A stretch of DNA of 52,315 bases from Anaerolineae bacterium (GCA_030950085.1 JAUZRW010000128.1:1-52315), one strand, 5' to 3'; shown: positions 1 to 10,359, counted from the stretch's first letter. Made by a program: numbers and translations. Notes: generated by a model not told the origin, from the sequence alone.

Positions 1-33
1 TTAGAAATCAACTAATTTTGTTATAGGTATTTT

Positions 34-2307
34 ATGCAAATTGCATGTATTGGTGGCGGACCCGGTGGTCTATATGCTGCCCTTCTCCTCAAAAAATCAC
101 ACCCCAACTGGCAAATTGACGTGTATGAACGCAATGCACGCGGCAGCACCTATGGCTGGGGCATCGTCTTCTCTGACCAAACGATGGATAACCTCGCCGA
201 AAATGACCGTGCAAGCCACGATGCCATCATCAACAGTTTTTATCATTGGGATGATATTGATGTGCATTATAAAGGGCGCATAATTCGGTCATCGGGACAC
301 GGCTTTAGTGGTCTGGGTCGGATGAAAATGTTAGAAATTCTACAAAGTCGCTGTGAAGAACTCGGCGTTAACCTGCATTTTGAAGTTGAAATCACGGATG
401 ATTCACAACTCGCTGATGCGGATTGTATCATCGCTGCTGATGGCGCAAACAGTCGGACTCGGACTAAATATACTGAATTTTTCCAACCGACGATTACGAT
501 ACGGGATTGTAAATATATCTGGCTTGGAACATATCACACCTTTGATGCTTTTACATTTGCTTTCAAAGAGACACAATCGGGTTGGTGGCAAATGCACGCC
601 TACCGTTTCAGTGATGAGATGAGTACCGTCATTGTCGAGACTCCGCAAGAAAATTGGCTTGCAGCCGGACTAGATAAACTATCAGCAAGCGAGTCGATTA
701 AGTGGTGTGAAGACTTGTTTGGAGAATATCTCGGCGGAAAAAACCTCATCAGTAATGCCTCGCACCTAAAAAGCCCATGGCTGAACTTCCGCCATATTAT
801 CAACCCAACATGGGTACATAATAATATTGTGTTGCTAGGAGATGCTGCTCATACCGCGCATTTTTCGATTGGCTCTGGTACGAAATTGGCATTAGAAGAT
901 GCAATTACCCTGAATCGCTGCATCAATGACTATGATGATTTATCCGAAGCACTCGCCGCCTATGATGAAATTCGCCGATTAGAAGCCATTCGTATAGAAA
1001 GTGCCGCCCGCAACAGCACAGAATGGTTTGAGCATGTTGAGCGTTACACCAAATTTGAAGCCGAGCAATTCGCCTATAGCTTACTAACACGCAGTCAACG
1101 AGTCTCGCATGAAAATTTGCGACTGCGTGATAAAGATTACCTCGAAGGCTACGAAACATGGTTAGCAGAAAAAATCGGCATCCAGAAAAAACCTATTCCA
1201 CCGATGTTGATGCCCTTCACAGTACGCGATATCACCCTTAAAAATCGCGTTGTAGTCTCTCCGATGGCAATGTATTCTGCTACAGATGGTACAGTCGGCG
1301 ATTTTCATTTTGTGCATTTTGGCAGTCGCGCACACGGCGGCGCAGGACTGATTTTCACTGAAATGACCTGTCCCACGCCCGATGCGCGAATTACACCGGG
1401 TTGTGCGGGCTTATATAAAGAAGAACATATCCACGGCTGGAAACGAATCGTTGATTATGTGCATCAACATAGTGGCGCGAAAATGGCATTACAACTCGGT
1501 CATGCCGGCGCGAAGGGGTCTACTCAGTTGGGATGGGAAGCAATAGACGAACCGTTACCCGATGGCAATTGGTCGCTTATTTCGGCTTCGGCAATTCCAT
1601 ATGGCGCACAGAATCAAGTACCGCGTGCCATGACTCGTGATGATATGGATAGAGTCAAAGCAGATTTTGTACAAGCAACAAAATGGGGCATTGCGGCAGG
1701 GTTCGATTGGCTAGAATTACACTGCGCTCATGGCTATCTGCTCAGTAGTTTTATTTCTCCCCTAACCAACAAACGCGATGATGAATACGGTGGGAGTCTC
1801 GAAAATCGCTGCCGCTATCCGCTTGAAGTTTTCAAGGCAATGCGCGAAGTCTGGTCACAACATTTACCGATGTCAGTTCGTATTTCAGCACATGATTGGG
1901 CTGAAGGTGGCATTACTGATGATGATGCCGTTGAGATTGCGCGGCTGTTCAAAGCAGCAGGTGTCGATGTCATGGACGTATCATCCGGACAAACTACCCG
2001 TATGGCACAACCGCGTTATGGGCGTATGTATCAAACCCCATTTGCAGACCGTATTCGCAATGAAGTCGGTATCGCAACAATGGCAGTTGGCAACATTTAC
2101 GAAGCTGACCATGTGAATAGCATTATTGCATCAGGACGGGCTGATTTGTGCGCGATTGCACGGGCGCATCTTGGTAATCCCTATTGGACACTACACGCCG
2201 CCGCCAAGATTGGCTATACCGACATTGATTGGGCTGACCAATATCTCACAGGCAAACAGCAGTTAGAGCGCATCTACGAGCGCAAGGGGCAAATGTTGGA
2301 ATTGTAA
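34..2307 (+). CDS. Bifunctional 2-aminobenzoyl-CoA monooxygenase/reductase (or salicylyl-CoA 5-hydroxylase/oxidoreductase)
   Basis: The 757-residue protein is a fusion. Residues 1 to about 385 form an FAD aromatic hydroxylase with the dinucleotide motif GGGPGG (7-12), an ADG motif near 135 and the second FAD-binding motif GDAAH (269-273). Residues about 392-757 form an Old Yellow Enzyme-type FMN reductase, with the family stretch [11 protein letters not shown] followed by [14 protein letters not shown]. This fusion and size match the 2-aminobenzoyl-CoA monooxygenase/reductase known from Azoarcus evansii, which hydroxylates and then reduces the ring of anthraniloyl-CoA. Databases often name the same fusion salicylyl-CoA 5-hydroxylase/oxidoreductase. 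The downstream ligase, beta-oxidation enzymes and RidA protein favour anthranilate. The choice between amino and hydroxy substrate is inference. The gene starts 33 bases into the window, so its promoter and any earlier operon genes are not visible. Confidence 0.86.
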   Translation: MQIACIGGGPGGLYAALLLKKSHPNWQIDVYERNARGSTYGWGIVFSDQTMDNLAENDRASHDAIINSFYHWDDIDVHYKGRIIRSSGHGFSGLGRMKMLEILQSRCEELGVNLHFEVEITDDSQLADADCIIAADGANSRTRTKYTEFFQPTITIRDCKYIWLGTYHTFDAFTFAFKETQSGWWQMHAYRFSDEMSTVIVETPQENWLAAGLDKLSASESIKWCEDLFGEYLGGKNLISNASHLKSPWLNFRHIINPTWVHNNIVLLGDAAHTAHFSIGSGTKLALEDAITLNRCINDYDDLSEALAAYDEIRRLEAIRIESAARNSTEWFEHVERYTKFEAEQFAYSLLTRSQRVSHENLRLRDKDYLEGYETWLAEKIGIQKKPIPPMLMPFTVRDITLKNRVVVSPMAMYSATDGTVGDFHFVHFGSRAHGGAGLIFTEMTCPTPDARITPGCAGLYKEEHIHGWKRIVDYVHQHSGAKMALQLGHAGAKGSTQLGWEAIDEPLPDGNWSLISASAIPYGAQNQVPRAMTRDDMDRVKADFVQATKWGIAAGFDWLELHCAHGYLLSSFISPLTNKRDDEYGGSLENRCRYPLEVFKAMREVWSQHLPMSVRISAHDWAEGGITDDDAVEIARLFKAAGVDVMDVSSGQTTRMAQPRYGRMYQTPFADRIRNEVGIATMAVGNIYEADHVNSIIASGRADLCAIARAHLGNPYWTLHAAAKIGYTDIDWADQYLTGKQQLERIYERKGQMLEL

Positions 2308-2322
2308 AACCCCACCCCAAAA

Positions 2323-2348
2323 TCCCCTCCCCGAATTCAAGGAGGGGA
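2323..2348. other. Stem-loop between monooxygenase and marR genes
   Basis: A perfect 8-bp inverted repeat (TCCCCTCC at 2323-2330, GGAGGGGA at 2341-2348) with a 10-base loop lies just after the monooxygenase stop codon. No T-run follows, so it is more likely an mRNA-stabilising or attenuating hairpin than a full terminator. Confidence 0.5.
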
Positions 2349-2349
2349 C

Positions 2350-2380
2350 TTGAACAGAGTAATAGGCAGTTTTTGAACAG
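2350..2380. promoter_or_regulatory. Direct repeats upstream of marR, possible operator
   Basis: The octamer TTGAACAG occurs at 2350-2357 and again at 2373-2380, a 23-base step (about two helical turns), right before the regulator start at 2386. Direct repeats on one helix face may be a regulator-binding site. Known MarR sites are usually palindromic, so this is a weak suggestion. Confidence 0.25.
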
Positions 2381-2385
2381 GCATT

Positions 2386-2850
2386 ATGGCAGATAAAAGC
2401 ACAACAAACTCATCAACACGAACATCCTTGCTCCTTTGGTTGCGGATGCTGACTTGCACACGCATGATTGAAAATCAAATTCGGAGACAGTTGCGCGAAT
2501 CCTTTGAGACCACCCTACCCCGTTTTGATGTCATGGCACAACTGGAGCGCAATCGAGACGGTTTACGCATGGGTGAGATTTCAAAGTTACTGCTAGTGAC
2601 AAGTGGCAATATCACTGGCATTATCGACCAATTAGTAAAAGAAAATCTGGTTGAACGCTCACCTGACCCCCATGACCGTCGCGCCTATCAAGTGAAGTTG
2701 ACCGAGAAAGGCATTGCTGCATTTGATGAAATGGCGATACTGCATCGCGGCTGGATTGCCGATTTGAATGCAGGGTTATCTGATGAAGAACAAAAGATTT
2801 TACATGGGTTGTTGGAAAAATTAAACGAATCGTTGCAGGAAAAAATATGA
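2386..2850 (+). CDS. MarR-family transcriptional regulator
   Basis: The 154-residue protein has a MarR winged helix at about 40-120: a helix pair around [10 protein letters not shown], the recognition region [21 protein letters not shown], and the wing with [16 protein letters not shown]. MarR proteins of this type commonly repress aromatic-acid catabolic genes and are released by the aromatic acid or its CoA thioester. Placement inside the CoA-dependent aromatic operon and the 4-base ATGA overlap with the next gene argue for local control of this pathway. The ligand is inferred and cannot be read from the sequence. Confidence 0.88.
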   Translation: MADKSTTNSSTRTSLLLWLRMLTCTRMIENQIRRQLRESFETTLPRFDVMAQLERNRDGLRMGEISKLLLVTSGNITGIIDQLVKENLVERSPDPHDRRAYQVKLTEKGIAAFDEMAILHRGWIADLNAGLSDEEQKILHGLLEKLNESLQEKI

Positions 2851-3686
2851 CCACAGACTTATTACCGAAAAAATCATTTGCCGATTATCAGGCACAACAC
2901 TTTTTATGGACAGTATCCGACTCCGACAAGGTAGCGACGATTACGCTCAATCGACCTGAGAAGAAGAATCCACTCACGTTTCAATCGTATGCCGAACTGC
3001 GAGATTTGTTTCGTGACTTGCAATATGCCAGCGATATCAAAGTTGTTGTACTCACAGGCAAAGACGGTAATTTCTGTTCGGGTGGTGATGTCCATGAAAT
3101 TATCGCACCCCTTACGGAAATGTCGATGCCCGAATTACTCAACTTCACGCGCATGACGGGCGATTTAGTCAAGGCAATGCGTCACTGTCCACAACCGATT
3201 ATTGCCGCGATAGATGGTATCTGCGTTGGTGCAGGGGCGATTTTAGCGATGGCTTCGGATATGCGTTACGGCACACCGGATAGTAAAGTCGCCTTTCTTT
3301 TCACACGAGTTGGATTAGCCGGTTGCGATATGGGCGCGTGTTCGATTTTGCCACGCATCATCGGGCAAGGTCGCGCATCGGAGCTGCTCTATACCGGACG
3401 AACCATGCGTACTGACGAAGGGCTTTTATGGGGTTTCTTCAATAGCATTTTTAGTCCTGATGAAGTCTTAGAAGAATCGCTCAAGATAGCAGAGAGATTG
3501 GCATCGGGTCCCACTTTCGCGCATGGCATCACCAAGAAAATGCTGCATCAAGAATGGTCAATGAGCATTGATGAAGCAATTGAGGCTGAGGCACAAGCAC
3601 AGGCGATTTGTATGCAAACGAATGATTTCCGCCGCGCATATGAGGCATTCGTGAAGAAAGAACGCCCCATTTTTGAGGGGGATTAA
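2847..3686 (+). CDS. Enoyl-CoA hydratase/isomerase (crotonase family)
   Basis: The 279-residue crotonase-fold protein shows the oxyanion-hole stretch [12 protein letters not shown] (about 73-84), the second loop [17 protein letters not shown] and the helix [17 protein letters not shown]. It would hydrate or isomerise a ring-derived enoyl-CoA, or act in ring opening, during degradation of the product of the monooxygenase/reductase. The start overlaps the marR stop as ATGA, and the stop shares one base with the acyl-CoA dehydrogenase start, so translation is coupled. The exact step is inference, because family members include hydratases, isomerases and C-C hydrolases. Confidence 0.83.
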   Translation: MTTDLLPKKSFADYQAQHFLWTVSDSDKVATITLNRPEKKNPLTFQSYAELRDLFRDLQYASDIKVVVLTGKDGNFCSGGDVHEIIAPLTEMSMPELLNFTRMTGDLVKAMRHCPQPIIAAIDGICVGAGAILAMASDMRYGTPDSKVAFLFTRVGLAGCDMGACSILPRIIGQGRASELLYTGRTMRTDEGLLWGFFNSIFSPDEVLEESLKIAERLASGPTFAHGITKKMLHQEWSMSIDEAIEAEAQAQAICMQTNDFRRAYEAFVKKERPIFEGD

Positions 3687-4831
3687 TGGACACTAATTTA
3701 CCATTTTTTTACGATGAACACCGCGAACTGGCTGCTAATCTGGAGCAATGGTGCGCGGACAATTTGCATGATAACGACCATAGCGACGATGTAGATACGG
3801 CATGTCGCCATCTGGTGAAGTTGCTCGGTGACAATGGTTGGCTCGAATACTGTGTTCCGAGTGCCTATGGCGGCGCAATGGAAAAAGTCGATTCACGAGC
3901 GTTGTGTATCTTGCGTGAGACACTTGCTTATTATAACGGATTAGCCGATTTTAGCTTTGCCATGCAGGGTTTAGGTAGCGGCGCAATTTCACTTTTCGGC
4001 ACGGAAGAACAGAAACAGCACATTCTTCCCAAAGTAGCAAAAGGCGACATGATTGCCGCTTTCGCACTCTCTGAACCCGATGCAGGCTCAGATGTTGCTG
4101 CCATGAAAATGACCGCGACTCGTGATGGCGATTCTTATGTGTTGAATGGTCAGAAAACATGGATTTCTAACGGCGGCATTGCCGATTATTACACGGTCTT
4201 TGCTCGTAGTGAGGCAGAAACAGGGTCACGCGGTATTTCGGCATTTATCGTCCCAGCAGATAGTGTCGGTTTGTCGATTGCTGAACGAATCGAAGTCATT
4301 GCACCCCATCCATTAGCGACTTTGCAATTTACCGATTGTCGTATTCCGTCATCTGCCCTACTCGGAGAAGCAGGGCGCGGTATGAAAGTGGCACTGGCAA
4401 CGCTCGATATTTTCCGTGCATCGGTGGCGGCTGCTGCGATAGGATTTGCGCGGCGTGCGCTGGATGAGGCATTGAATCGGGCAAAATCGCGCCAAATGTT
4501 CGGGCAAGCACTGGCAGATTTTCAGATGACACAAGCTAAACTCGCAGAGATGGCAACTGCAATCGACGCATCACAGCTATTGACCTATCGGGCGGCATGG
4601 TTGCGCGATGTACGCGGTGAACGCACGACGAAAAAAGTGGCTATGGCGAAAATGTTTGCCACTGAATCAGCACAGCAAGTCATAGATAGTGCCGTGCAAA
4701 TTTTCGGCGGATTAGGGGTCAAGCGCGGTGTGATTGTCGAACGGCTCTATCGTGAGATTCGGGCATTGCGAATCTATGAAGGCGCAACCGAAGTTCAGAA
4801 ATTGATTATTGCCCGTGCGATATTAAGCTAA
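3686..4831 (+). CDS. Acyl-CoA dehydrogenase
   Basis: The 381-residue protein has the usual length and motifs of the family: the FAD/substrate signature [14 protein letters not shown] (about 132-145), [12 protein letters not shown], and the C-terminal catalytic-base region [20 protein letters not shown], where the Glu of YEGATE is the expected base. The start ATG overlaps the stop of the hydratase by one base and is preceded by AGGGGG. It probably oxidises the alicyclic or ring-opened acyl-CoA of the pathway and passes electrons to ETF. No ETF genes are in the window. Confidence 0.87.
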   Translation: MDTNLPFFYDEHRELAANLEQWCADNLHDNDHSDDVDTACRHLVKLLGDNGWLEYCVPSAYGGAMEKVDSRALCILRETLAYYNGLADFSFAMQGLGSGAISLFGTEEQKQHILPKVAKGDMIAAFALSEPDAGSDVAAMKMTATRDGDSYVLNGQKTWISNGGIADYYTVFARSEAETGSRGISAFIVPADSVGLSIAERIEVIAPHPLATLQFTDCRIPSSALLGEAGRGMKVALATLDIFRASVAAAAIGFARRALDEALNRAKSRQMFGQALADFQMTQAKLAEMATAIDASQLLTYRAAWLRDVRGERTTKKVAMAKMFATESAQQVIDSAVQIFGGLGVKRGVIVERLYREIRALRIYEGATEVQKLIIARAILS

Positions 4832-4916
4832 ACAAAATCACTGTCGGGGCATATGGCAATACGCCCAACAATACCAAGAGAGTTTATGATTTGATAGATT
4901 TCAGGGAGACTCAGAC

Positions 4917-6539
4917 ATGACATATACAGCCCATATTGATACGTTTGCCCGTGACAATTTACCACCCCAAGACCAATGGGCAGATTTAATTTTTGATTTA
5001 CCTGAATTGCAATATCCCGACAAGCTAAATTGTGCTGTTGAATTACTCGATAAGGCGATTGATAACGGTTGGGGTGACAGAGTCGCTATCTTAGGCAACG
5101 GCATCCAATGGACATATAGCGAATTACTAGAAAAAGTCAATCAAGCGGCAAATGTTCTCACCGAAGATTTGGGGCTAGTTTCCGGTAATCGCGTGCTGCT
5201 ACGAGGAGCGAATCATCCTATGCTGGCAGTGACATGGTTCGCTGTGATTAAAGCAGGCATGATTGCTGTGACGACTATGCCCTTACTGCGTGCGAAAGAG
5301 CTAGGAGAAATTATCGACAAGGCACAAGTCCAAGTGGTCTTGTGTGATAGTCGCTTTGCGGATGAAATGCAGAAAACCGAATCAGACTATCTCAAGCAAA
5401 CGCTGTATTATTTTACAGATGCCGCAGATGGTTTTGAATCGCACATGGCAACAAAATCCACTGATTTTGCGGCTGTTGATACCGCCCTTGACGATACTTG
5501 TCTGATAGCTTTCACATCCGGTACAACAGGCATACCCAAAGCAACCATGCACTTTCACCGCGACGTGATGGCAATCTGCGACACATTCCCTAAATCTGTT
5601 GTAAAAATACAGGCAGACGATATTTGCATCGGCTCTCCCCCACTAGGATTTACCTTCGGCTTAGGCGGCATTTTACTATTTCCAATGCGTGTCGGCGGAA
5701 CGTCAATTCTAATTGAGAAATATAGCCCTGAAAGTTACCTCCAAACCATTGCTGATTTCAAAGCGACAATTTCTTGGACTGCCCCCTTCTTCTATCGCAA
5801 GATGGCAGACATCGCCGCAAATTATGATTTGTCATCACTGCGAAAGACCATTTCAGCAGGTGAGGCGCTTCCGGCAGCAACACGCAAAATCTGGAAAGAG
5901 GCGACAGGCATTGAGATGATTGATGGCATTGGCGCAACTGAACTTTTACATATCTTCATATCACACACCGAAGACGAGGCAAAACCGAATGCAACGGGGA
6001 AACCTGTGCCGGGTTATCAAGCAAAAGTTATTGATGAAAACGGCAATGAAGCCCCCGTCGGAACAGTCGGACGACTCGCTGCTAAGGGACCCACAGGATG
6101 CCGCTATCTCGCCGATGACCGTCAAACAGTCTATGTCCAAGATGGCTGGAATATCACAGGTGATTCGTATTTGGTCGATGAAGAGGGTTATTTTGTCTAT
6201 CAAGCGCGAAGTGATGACATGATTATTACGACGGGCTACAATGTGGCGGGGCCAGAGGTTGAAGGCGCTTTGTTGAAGCATGATTCTATCGCAGAATGTG
6301 CTGTTGTCGGTGCGCCAGATGAAGAACGCGGCACGATTCTCAAGGCATATATTGTATTGCGTGAGGGTTTCAAGGGCAGCGATGAATTGGTGAAAGAATT
6401 ACAAGATTTTGTCAAAAACGACATTGCACCGTATAAATATCCGCGTGCGATTGAATTTATCTCTGCTTTGCCGCGCACACAAACAGGCAAAGTACAACGC
6501 TATGTCTTGCGTCAACAAGCATGGCAAGAAACAAAGTAG
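4917..6539 (+). CDS. Benzoate/2-aminobenzoate-CoA ligase
   Basis: The 540-residue adenylate-forming enzyme carries the AMP-binding P-loop AFTSGTTGIPKATMHFHRD (about 199-217), the motif GIGATELLHIFIS, which resembles benzoate-CoA ligases, and a C-terminal catalytic lysine motif TQTGKVQR. It would activate the aromatic acid to its CoA thioester with ATP, the first step of the pathway. The RBS AGGGAG precedes the ATG. An 85-base gap separates it from the acyl-CoA dehydrogenase gene on the same strand. Substrate choice between benzoate, anthranilate and salicylate is inferred from the neighbouring fused monooxygenase and RidA genes. Confidence 0.84.
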   Translation: MTYTAHIDTFARDNLPPQDQWADLIFDLPELQYPDKLNCAVELLDKAIDNGWGDRVAILGNGIQWTYSELLEKVNQAANVLTEDLGLVSGNRVLLRGANHPMLAVTWFAVIKAGMIAVTTMPLLRAKELGEIIDKAQVQVVLCDSRFADEMQKTESDYLKQTLYYFTDAADGFESHMATKSTDFAAVDTALDDTCLIAFTSGTTGIPKATMHFHRDVMAICDTFPKSVVKIQADDICIGSPPLGFTFGLGGILLFPMRVGGTSILIEKYSPESYLQTIADFKATISWTAPFFYRKMADIAANYDLSSLRKTISAGEALPAATRKIWKEATGIEMIDGIGATELLHIFISHTEDEAKPNATGKPVPGYQAKVIDENGNEAPVGTVGRLAAKGPTGCRYLADDRQTVYVQDGWNITGDSYLVDEEGYFVYQARSDDMIITTGYNVAGPEVEGALLKHDSIAECAVVGAPDEERGTILKAYIVLREGFKGSDELVKELQDFVKNDIAPYKYPRAIEFISALPRTQTGKVQRYVLRQQAWQETK

Positions 6540-6680
6540 CCCTGACAAATAGCATGAATACTGTTCCTAATAGCACGATTTATAGGGACACACTTGTTGC
6601 ATCCAAAATGAAGCTAAATAACCTGAGTTTTGGATAAGCACAGAAAATGTGTTTTTTCGGCAAATTATGGATTTTCGGGC

Positions 6681-6708
6681 GTAAGGGCGCAATACATTGC
6701 GCCCCTAC
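6681..6708. repeat. GTA(A/G)GGGCGCA-type palindrome, copy 1
   Basis: The 28-base element has GGGCGCAAT at 6685-6693 and its exact complement ATTGCGCCC at 6696-6704, flanked by GTA and CTAC. Another 28-base version with the same ends lies at 18759-18786. Such short palindromes are a dispersed intergenic repeat. Confidence 0.6.
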
Positions 6709-6759
6709 AACGGACTATGACCTTTTATGTCCCTCATTTTCGATGAAATCCTTAAACAA

Positions 6760-6893
6760 GTAACTGTTCACCTATCCATTGAACTTGGGCTGTCGCGGAC
6801 GTGAAAAATCGCGTCCCTACGGTTCAAAAATCATTATTCGTAGGGACAGCTTCTGCCTGTCCGAAGGAATCTCACGGATAGCTGAATAGATAC
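6760..6893. mobile_element. 134-bp MITE with terminal inverted repeats and 8-bp target duplication
   Basis: The left end GTAACTGTTCACCTATCC (6760-6777) and the complement of the right end, GTATCTATTCAGCTATCC (from 6893 inward), match at 15 of 18 positions. The element is flanked by a perfect 8-bp duplication TTAAACAA (6752-6759 and 6894-6901). Ends starting GTAA and 8-bp duplications are features of the IS66 family. The interior has no ORF, only two stem-loops (arms 6797-6801/6812-6816 and 6843-6848/6857-6862). The right end is almost identical to the terminal repeat beside the transposase fragment at 52177, so it is probably a non-autonomous derivative of that element. It explains most of the 405-base gap between the ligase and ridA genes. 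Confidence 0.82.
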
Positions 6894-6944
6894 TTAAACA
6901 AAATTCACATTAAATAAATACGATTATTTGGGAGTATAGTCATC

Positions 6945-7415
6945 ATGCAAATTCTACAGCCACCCGATTGGGCAAAACCACGCGGTTACTCCAATGGCAT
7001 TGTCGCCAGTGGACGGATTGTATTCATGGCGGGGCAAATCGGTTGGAATAGTCGTCAAGAATTTGTGACAGAAGATTTTGTGGAGCAAACACGCCAAACC
7101 CTTGAAAATATTTTGGCGATTTTAGAAGAAGCAGGTGGCGAAGCACAGCATATTACACGCATGGTCTGGTACGTCGTCGATAAGCAAGAATACCTCAGTT
7201 GTGGTAAAAAACTCGGCGTGGTCTATCGTGACTTAATGGGCAAGCACTACCCTGTCATGACAGCCGTACAGGTCACAGCCCTCATGGAAGATAAGGCACG
7301 AGTAGAAATCGAAGCCGTCGCAGTAATCCCATTAGAACGCGGCACCCGTGAAAAATTTGAAGCCGCCCTTGCCCAAGTTGCTGATATCGAGCCAGAAGAG
7401 CATGACAAACTGTAG
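6945..7415 (+). CDS. RidA/YjgF family enamine/imine deaminase
   Basis: The 156-residue protein has the RidA trimer fold signatures: an N-terminal YSNGIVASGRIVFMAGQIGW, a central TRQTLENILAILEEAGG, and PVMTAVQVTALMEDKARVEIEAVAVIP near the end. RidA proteins hydrolyse reactive enamines or imines to ketones plus ammonia. In an anthranilate-CoA pathway the reduced product keeps its ring amino group as an enamine, so a dedicated deaminase makes sense here. This assignment of role is inference. The start at 6945 is preceded by GGGAG at a spacing of about 10. The gene was separated from the ligase by the MITE insertion. Confidence 0.83.
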   Translation: MQILQPPDWAKPRGYSNGIVASGRIVFMAGQIGWNSRQEFVTEDFVEQTRQTLENILAILEEAGGEAQHITRMVWYVVDKQEYLSCGKKLGVVYRDLMGKHYPVMTAVQVTALMEDKARVEIEAVAVIPLERGTREKFEAALAQVADIEPEEHDKL

Positions 7416-7416
7416 C

Positions 7417-7700
7417 CGCCACCTAAATTCTCTACATCTGTTTGTTATGCAAATATCCAGACTGGAATAATTTATGATTCGCAACGGCTTGACCCACTGG
7501 TAAATGCACCTATGGTTGTAACAGTCGGTGCGCTCGAAAGCAGTGAGTTTCATCGCCAAAGTCATCTCATAAAAGCTGCGCCCAACTGGGAAAATATCGC
7601 TACCGAAGCCCTCATACTTGAGGATTATCATCATTTCAATATCCTAGAGTCATTCATGGATATGAATCATGCGATGTGGAAGCCATTATTGCAGGGATGA
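7417..7700 (+). pseudogene. Remnant of a kynurenine formamidase-like alpha/beta hydrolase (C-terminal part)
   Basis: A frame open from about 7416 to the stop at 7698-7700 encodes about 94 residues with no plausible start near its left end. Its C-terminal part reads MVVTVGALESSEFHRQS, then EDYHHFNILESFMD. These match the closing section of bacterial arylformamidase/kynurenine formamidase-type hydrolases: the strand with G-x-x-ES-x-EF and the catalytic-His loop HHFNIL. The N-terminal two thirds, including the nucleophile Ser motif, are absent. The neighbouring pathway starts from anthranilate, the product of kynurenine cleavage, so the relic fits functionally. The recognition is from memory of the family. 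Confidence 0.6.
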
Positions 7701-7702
7701 TA

Positions 7703-10156
7703 TCAGACTCCATGACGGTAGCGCCGCAAAATGTCATCGCTTGTCTGTACAGTTGTCACCTGATGACCCCGTAATGGCAACAAACGCTCGTGCAAGGCAT
7801 CAATAATCCACGCTTTTTGTGGGAAAAAATCGCTTTCCATCTCTGCCGGAGGGGTAATCCAATTTCGCGCCCCTACAACTACGGGGGGACCGTCCAGATA
7901 ATAAAATGCCAGTTGTGCGATATTCGATGCTAAGGTATGCAAGAATGAACCACGCTCACAAGCATCGGATGTGAGTAGCACACGCCCTGTTTTCTTCACT
8001 GATTCGATAATTGGTATCAAGTTCAGTGGATTAATAAAGCGTGCATCAATCACCTCAGTAGACAAGCCATATTGATGCTCTAATCCATCGGCAACTTCTA
8101 GTGCGCGATAGAGAGTCGAACCCAGCGTAACGATAGTCAAATCCTTACCGCTACGATGACAGTACGGCTCACCTTCTTCAATTTCATAATACTCAGTCGG
8201 CACGCCCGACGCGAATAGAGTCTCAGTTTCGCTATATAAACGTTGACTCTCGAAGAAAATAACGGGGTCACTGCCACGTAATGCTAGGTTGAGCATCCCT
8301 TTTGCGTCATACGGTGTCGCAGGGAAGTAAGCCTTCAAGCCGGGGATATGGGCAATCATTGACGACCAATCTTGTGAGTGCTGTGCGCCATATTTCATAC
8401 CAATTGACACGCGCAAAACCAATGGCATCGTTAAATAGCCAGCACTCATCGCTTGCCATTTCGCCATTTGATTGAAAATTTCATCGCCTGCCCGTCCCAT
8501 AAAATCGTTATACATCAATTCTGCAACGACACGCCCACCACTCATGGCATAACCAACGGCTGTTCCTGCAATTGCCGCTTCACTGATAGGGCTATTGAAC
8601 AATCGGTGATACGGTATCGCTTCTGTCAAACCACGATACACCCCAAATGCCCCACCCCAATCACGATTTTCTTCCCCATATGCAACCATCGTCGCGTCAT
8701 GATAAAAACGATGAATCATCCCCTCAAATAGAGCTTCAGCATAGGTCAATGATTTCAGTTTTGGCAAGCGATTGCCTGATTCGTCCAAGCCAAAACGGTT
8801 CTTTTGCCGTGTGATGCTCAAGCGCGTTTTTTCAATCGGCAGCAATACATCAGGTGCGCGTTCGTCCATGCGCTCAATCACCTGATTGGAAAACATCACA
8901 CCGTCCAAAAATGTACTATTCACATGAGGAGAAACATCTAAAGAAGCCGATGCGGGTAAAACACGAATCAACTTCGAGACAATTTCGCTTTTATAAGCCT
9001 CTAATTGTGCTTGCTTCGCATGACCATTTTCTATCAAATAAGTACCAAAACCGACGATAGCATCTTGTTCGCGCCATAAGTCTATCTCATTTCGTTCACG
9101 ATAAGCGGAGGCATCGGATGGTGAATGTCCACTATAACGATACGTTATTGTATCCAGCAAAATGGGTCCTGCGCCTTTTTCGAGTATCTCTTTTTTGCGA
9201 CGAATAGCATCGGCAACCGCCAAAGGATTATAGCCATCGACTCGTTCCGTGTGCATCGCGTCAGGATTGACACCTAAGCCAACCCGTGCCAGCACACCAA
9301 AACCCATCGTCTCGCCCATCGGCTGACCGCCCATACCATAGAAATTATTCATAAAATTGAATATCAAAGGCAAACCGCCGCCATGTTCACCCCAAAGATT
9401 GCGATATTGATCCATAGCGGCAAACATCATACTTTCCCATACGGGACCACAGCCCATTGAGGCATCCCCGATATTGGCAATGACAATTCCTGCTTTTTTA
9501 TTCACGCGCTTATAGAGTGCTGAACCCGTTGCTATCGGCGCAGACCCACCGACTATCGCATTATTCGGCATGATGCCAAATGGAGCAAAAAAGGCGTGCA
9601 TTGAGCCACCCATGCCACGATTAAAACCCTTCGCACGACCAAAAATCTCGGATAATGTGCCATAGAGTGTGAAGTTTATAGCAAGGTCTTTGACATTCGT
9701 TTCAGGTGTTAGTTCTTGAACGACTTCGAGAGTCTCGCCATTCATGTAGGTTTCCATGATGTGCATGAGTGTCTCATCGTCCAATTTTGCGATGGCACTC
9801 AGGCTTTTGGCAATAATTTCACCATGACTACGATGCGACCCAAAGATTAAATCATCCACAGTCAGATGATAGGCTTGTCCAACAGCCGCCGCCTCTTGCC
9901 CGATAGACAGGTGTGCCGGTCCCCGATGCACATAGTCGATACCTTGATAATTGCCTTCGCGCTTGATACGGTCAAGCATGGTCTCGAACTCACGGATAAA
10001 GACCATATCACGGTACATACGCAGCAGCGCCTCTCTGCCATAATACGCCGCCTCTGCTTCCGCATCCGATTGATAAGCATTAAGCGGTATATCTTGACTC
10101 TGCAATGTGTCTGTTCGGCGCATCTCTGTTGGGTTAATAGTGATAGATTTGGGCAT
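7703..10156 (-). CDS. Fused alpha-beta 2-oxoacid dehydrogenase E1 component (TPP-dependent)
   Basis: The 817-residue protein joins E1-alpha (about 1-430) and E1-beta (about 465-817). The alpha half has [32 protein letters not shown] and the TPP motif beginning GDASMG with NFMNN about 30 residues later. The beta half has [19 protein letters not shown] and the C-terminal domain region DARFINPLN. Such E1 enzymes decarboxylate 2-oxoisovalerate, pyruvate or acetoin and load the acyl group on an E2 lipoyl domain. No E2 or E3 gene is in the window. The start at 10156 has AGGTGG four bases upstream. The gene follows rbsD on the same strand after a 203-base gap with a hairpin, so it probably has its own promoter. 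The substrate is unknown. Confidence 0.85.
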   Translation of the reverse strand: MPKSITINPTEMRRTDTLQSQDIPLNAYQSDAEAEAAYYGREALLRMYRDMVFIREFETMLDRIKREGNYQGIDYVHRGPAHLSIGQEAAAVGQAYHLTVDDLIFGSHRSHGEIIAKSLSAIAKLDDETLMHIMETYMNGETLEVVQELTPETNVKDLAINFTLYGTLSEIFGRAKGFNRGMGGSMHAFFAPFGIMPNNAIVGGSAPIATGSALYKRVNKKAGIVIANIGDASMGCGPVWESMMFAAMDQYRNLWGEHGGGLPLIFNFMNNFYGMGGQPMGETMGFGVLARVGLGVNPDAMHTERVDGYNPLAVADAIRRKKEILEKGAGPILLDTITYRYSGHSPSDASAYRERNEIDLWREQDAIVGFGTYLIENGHAKQAQLEAYKSEIVSKLIRVLPASASLDVSPHVNSTFLDGVMFSNQVIERMDERAPDVLLPIEKTRLSITRQKNRFGLDESGNRLPKLKSLTYAEALFEGMIHRFYHDATMVAYGEENRDWGGAFGVYRGLTEAIPYHRLFNSPISEAAIAGTAVGYAMSGGRVVAELMYNDFMGRAGDEIFNQMAKWQAMSAGYLTMPLVLRVSIGMKYGAQHSQDWSSMIAHIPGLKAYFPATPYDAKGMLNLALRGSDPVIFFESQRLYSETETLFASGVPTEYYEIEEGEPYCHRSGKDLTIVTLGSTLYRALEVADGLEHQYGLSTEVIDARFINPLNLIPIIESVKKTGRVLLTSDACERGSFLHTLASNIAQLAFYYLDGPPVVVGARNWITPPAEMESDFFPQKAWIIDALHERLLPLRGHQVTTVQTSDDILRRYRHGV

Positions 10157-10221
10157 GAAACCACCTATACGATATGTTTTATCGTGTTCGTTGTTGTAAA
10201 GTTAAATTTCGTGGAGTATCT

Positions 10222-10310
10222 CTTGTTTAACAATGTAGTTTTTGTGAATCTATAGACTTGCTCTCACTTTACCATTTTATGCAAGAGCGATGAAAGCCCG
10301 AAAGAGGCTA
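10222..10310. repeat. Two-block dispersed module, copy 1 (upstream of the E1 gene)
   Basis: Block one is the near-palindrome CTTGTTTAACAA at 10222-10233. Block two starts exactly 40 bases later with TCTCACTTT and ends in CCCGAAAGAGGCT. The same two blocks, with the same 40-base step, occur at 51889-51979. The bases between the blocks are not conserved. Read on the minus strand, block two contains a short GC stem followed by TTT, so it can act as a weak terminator for rbsD. Block one lies 66 bases upstream of the E1 start codon and could be an operator. Confidence 0.55.
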
Positions 10311-10359
10311 TTTCGGCTTGTGCAAGGCTTGGGACAAGAACAGGAAACGTGCTTGCCCA

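Noticed and set aside
7863-7885. A GCGCCCCTACAACTAC stretch like the dispersed palindromes
   Set aside because: It is inside the E1 gene, encodes conserved VVVGARNW sequence, and has no matching second arm.
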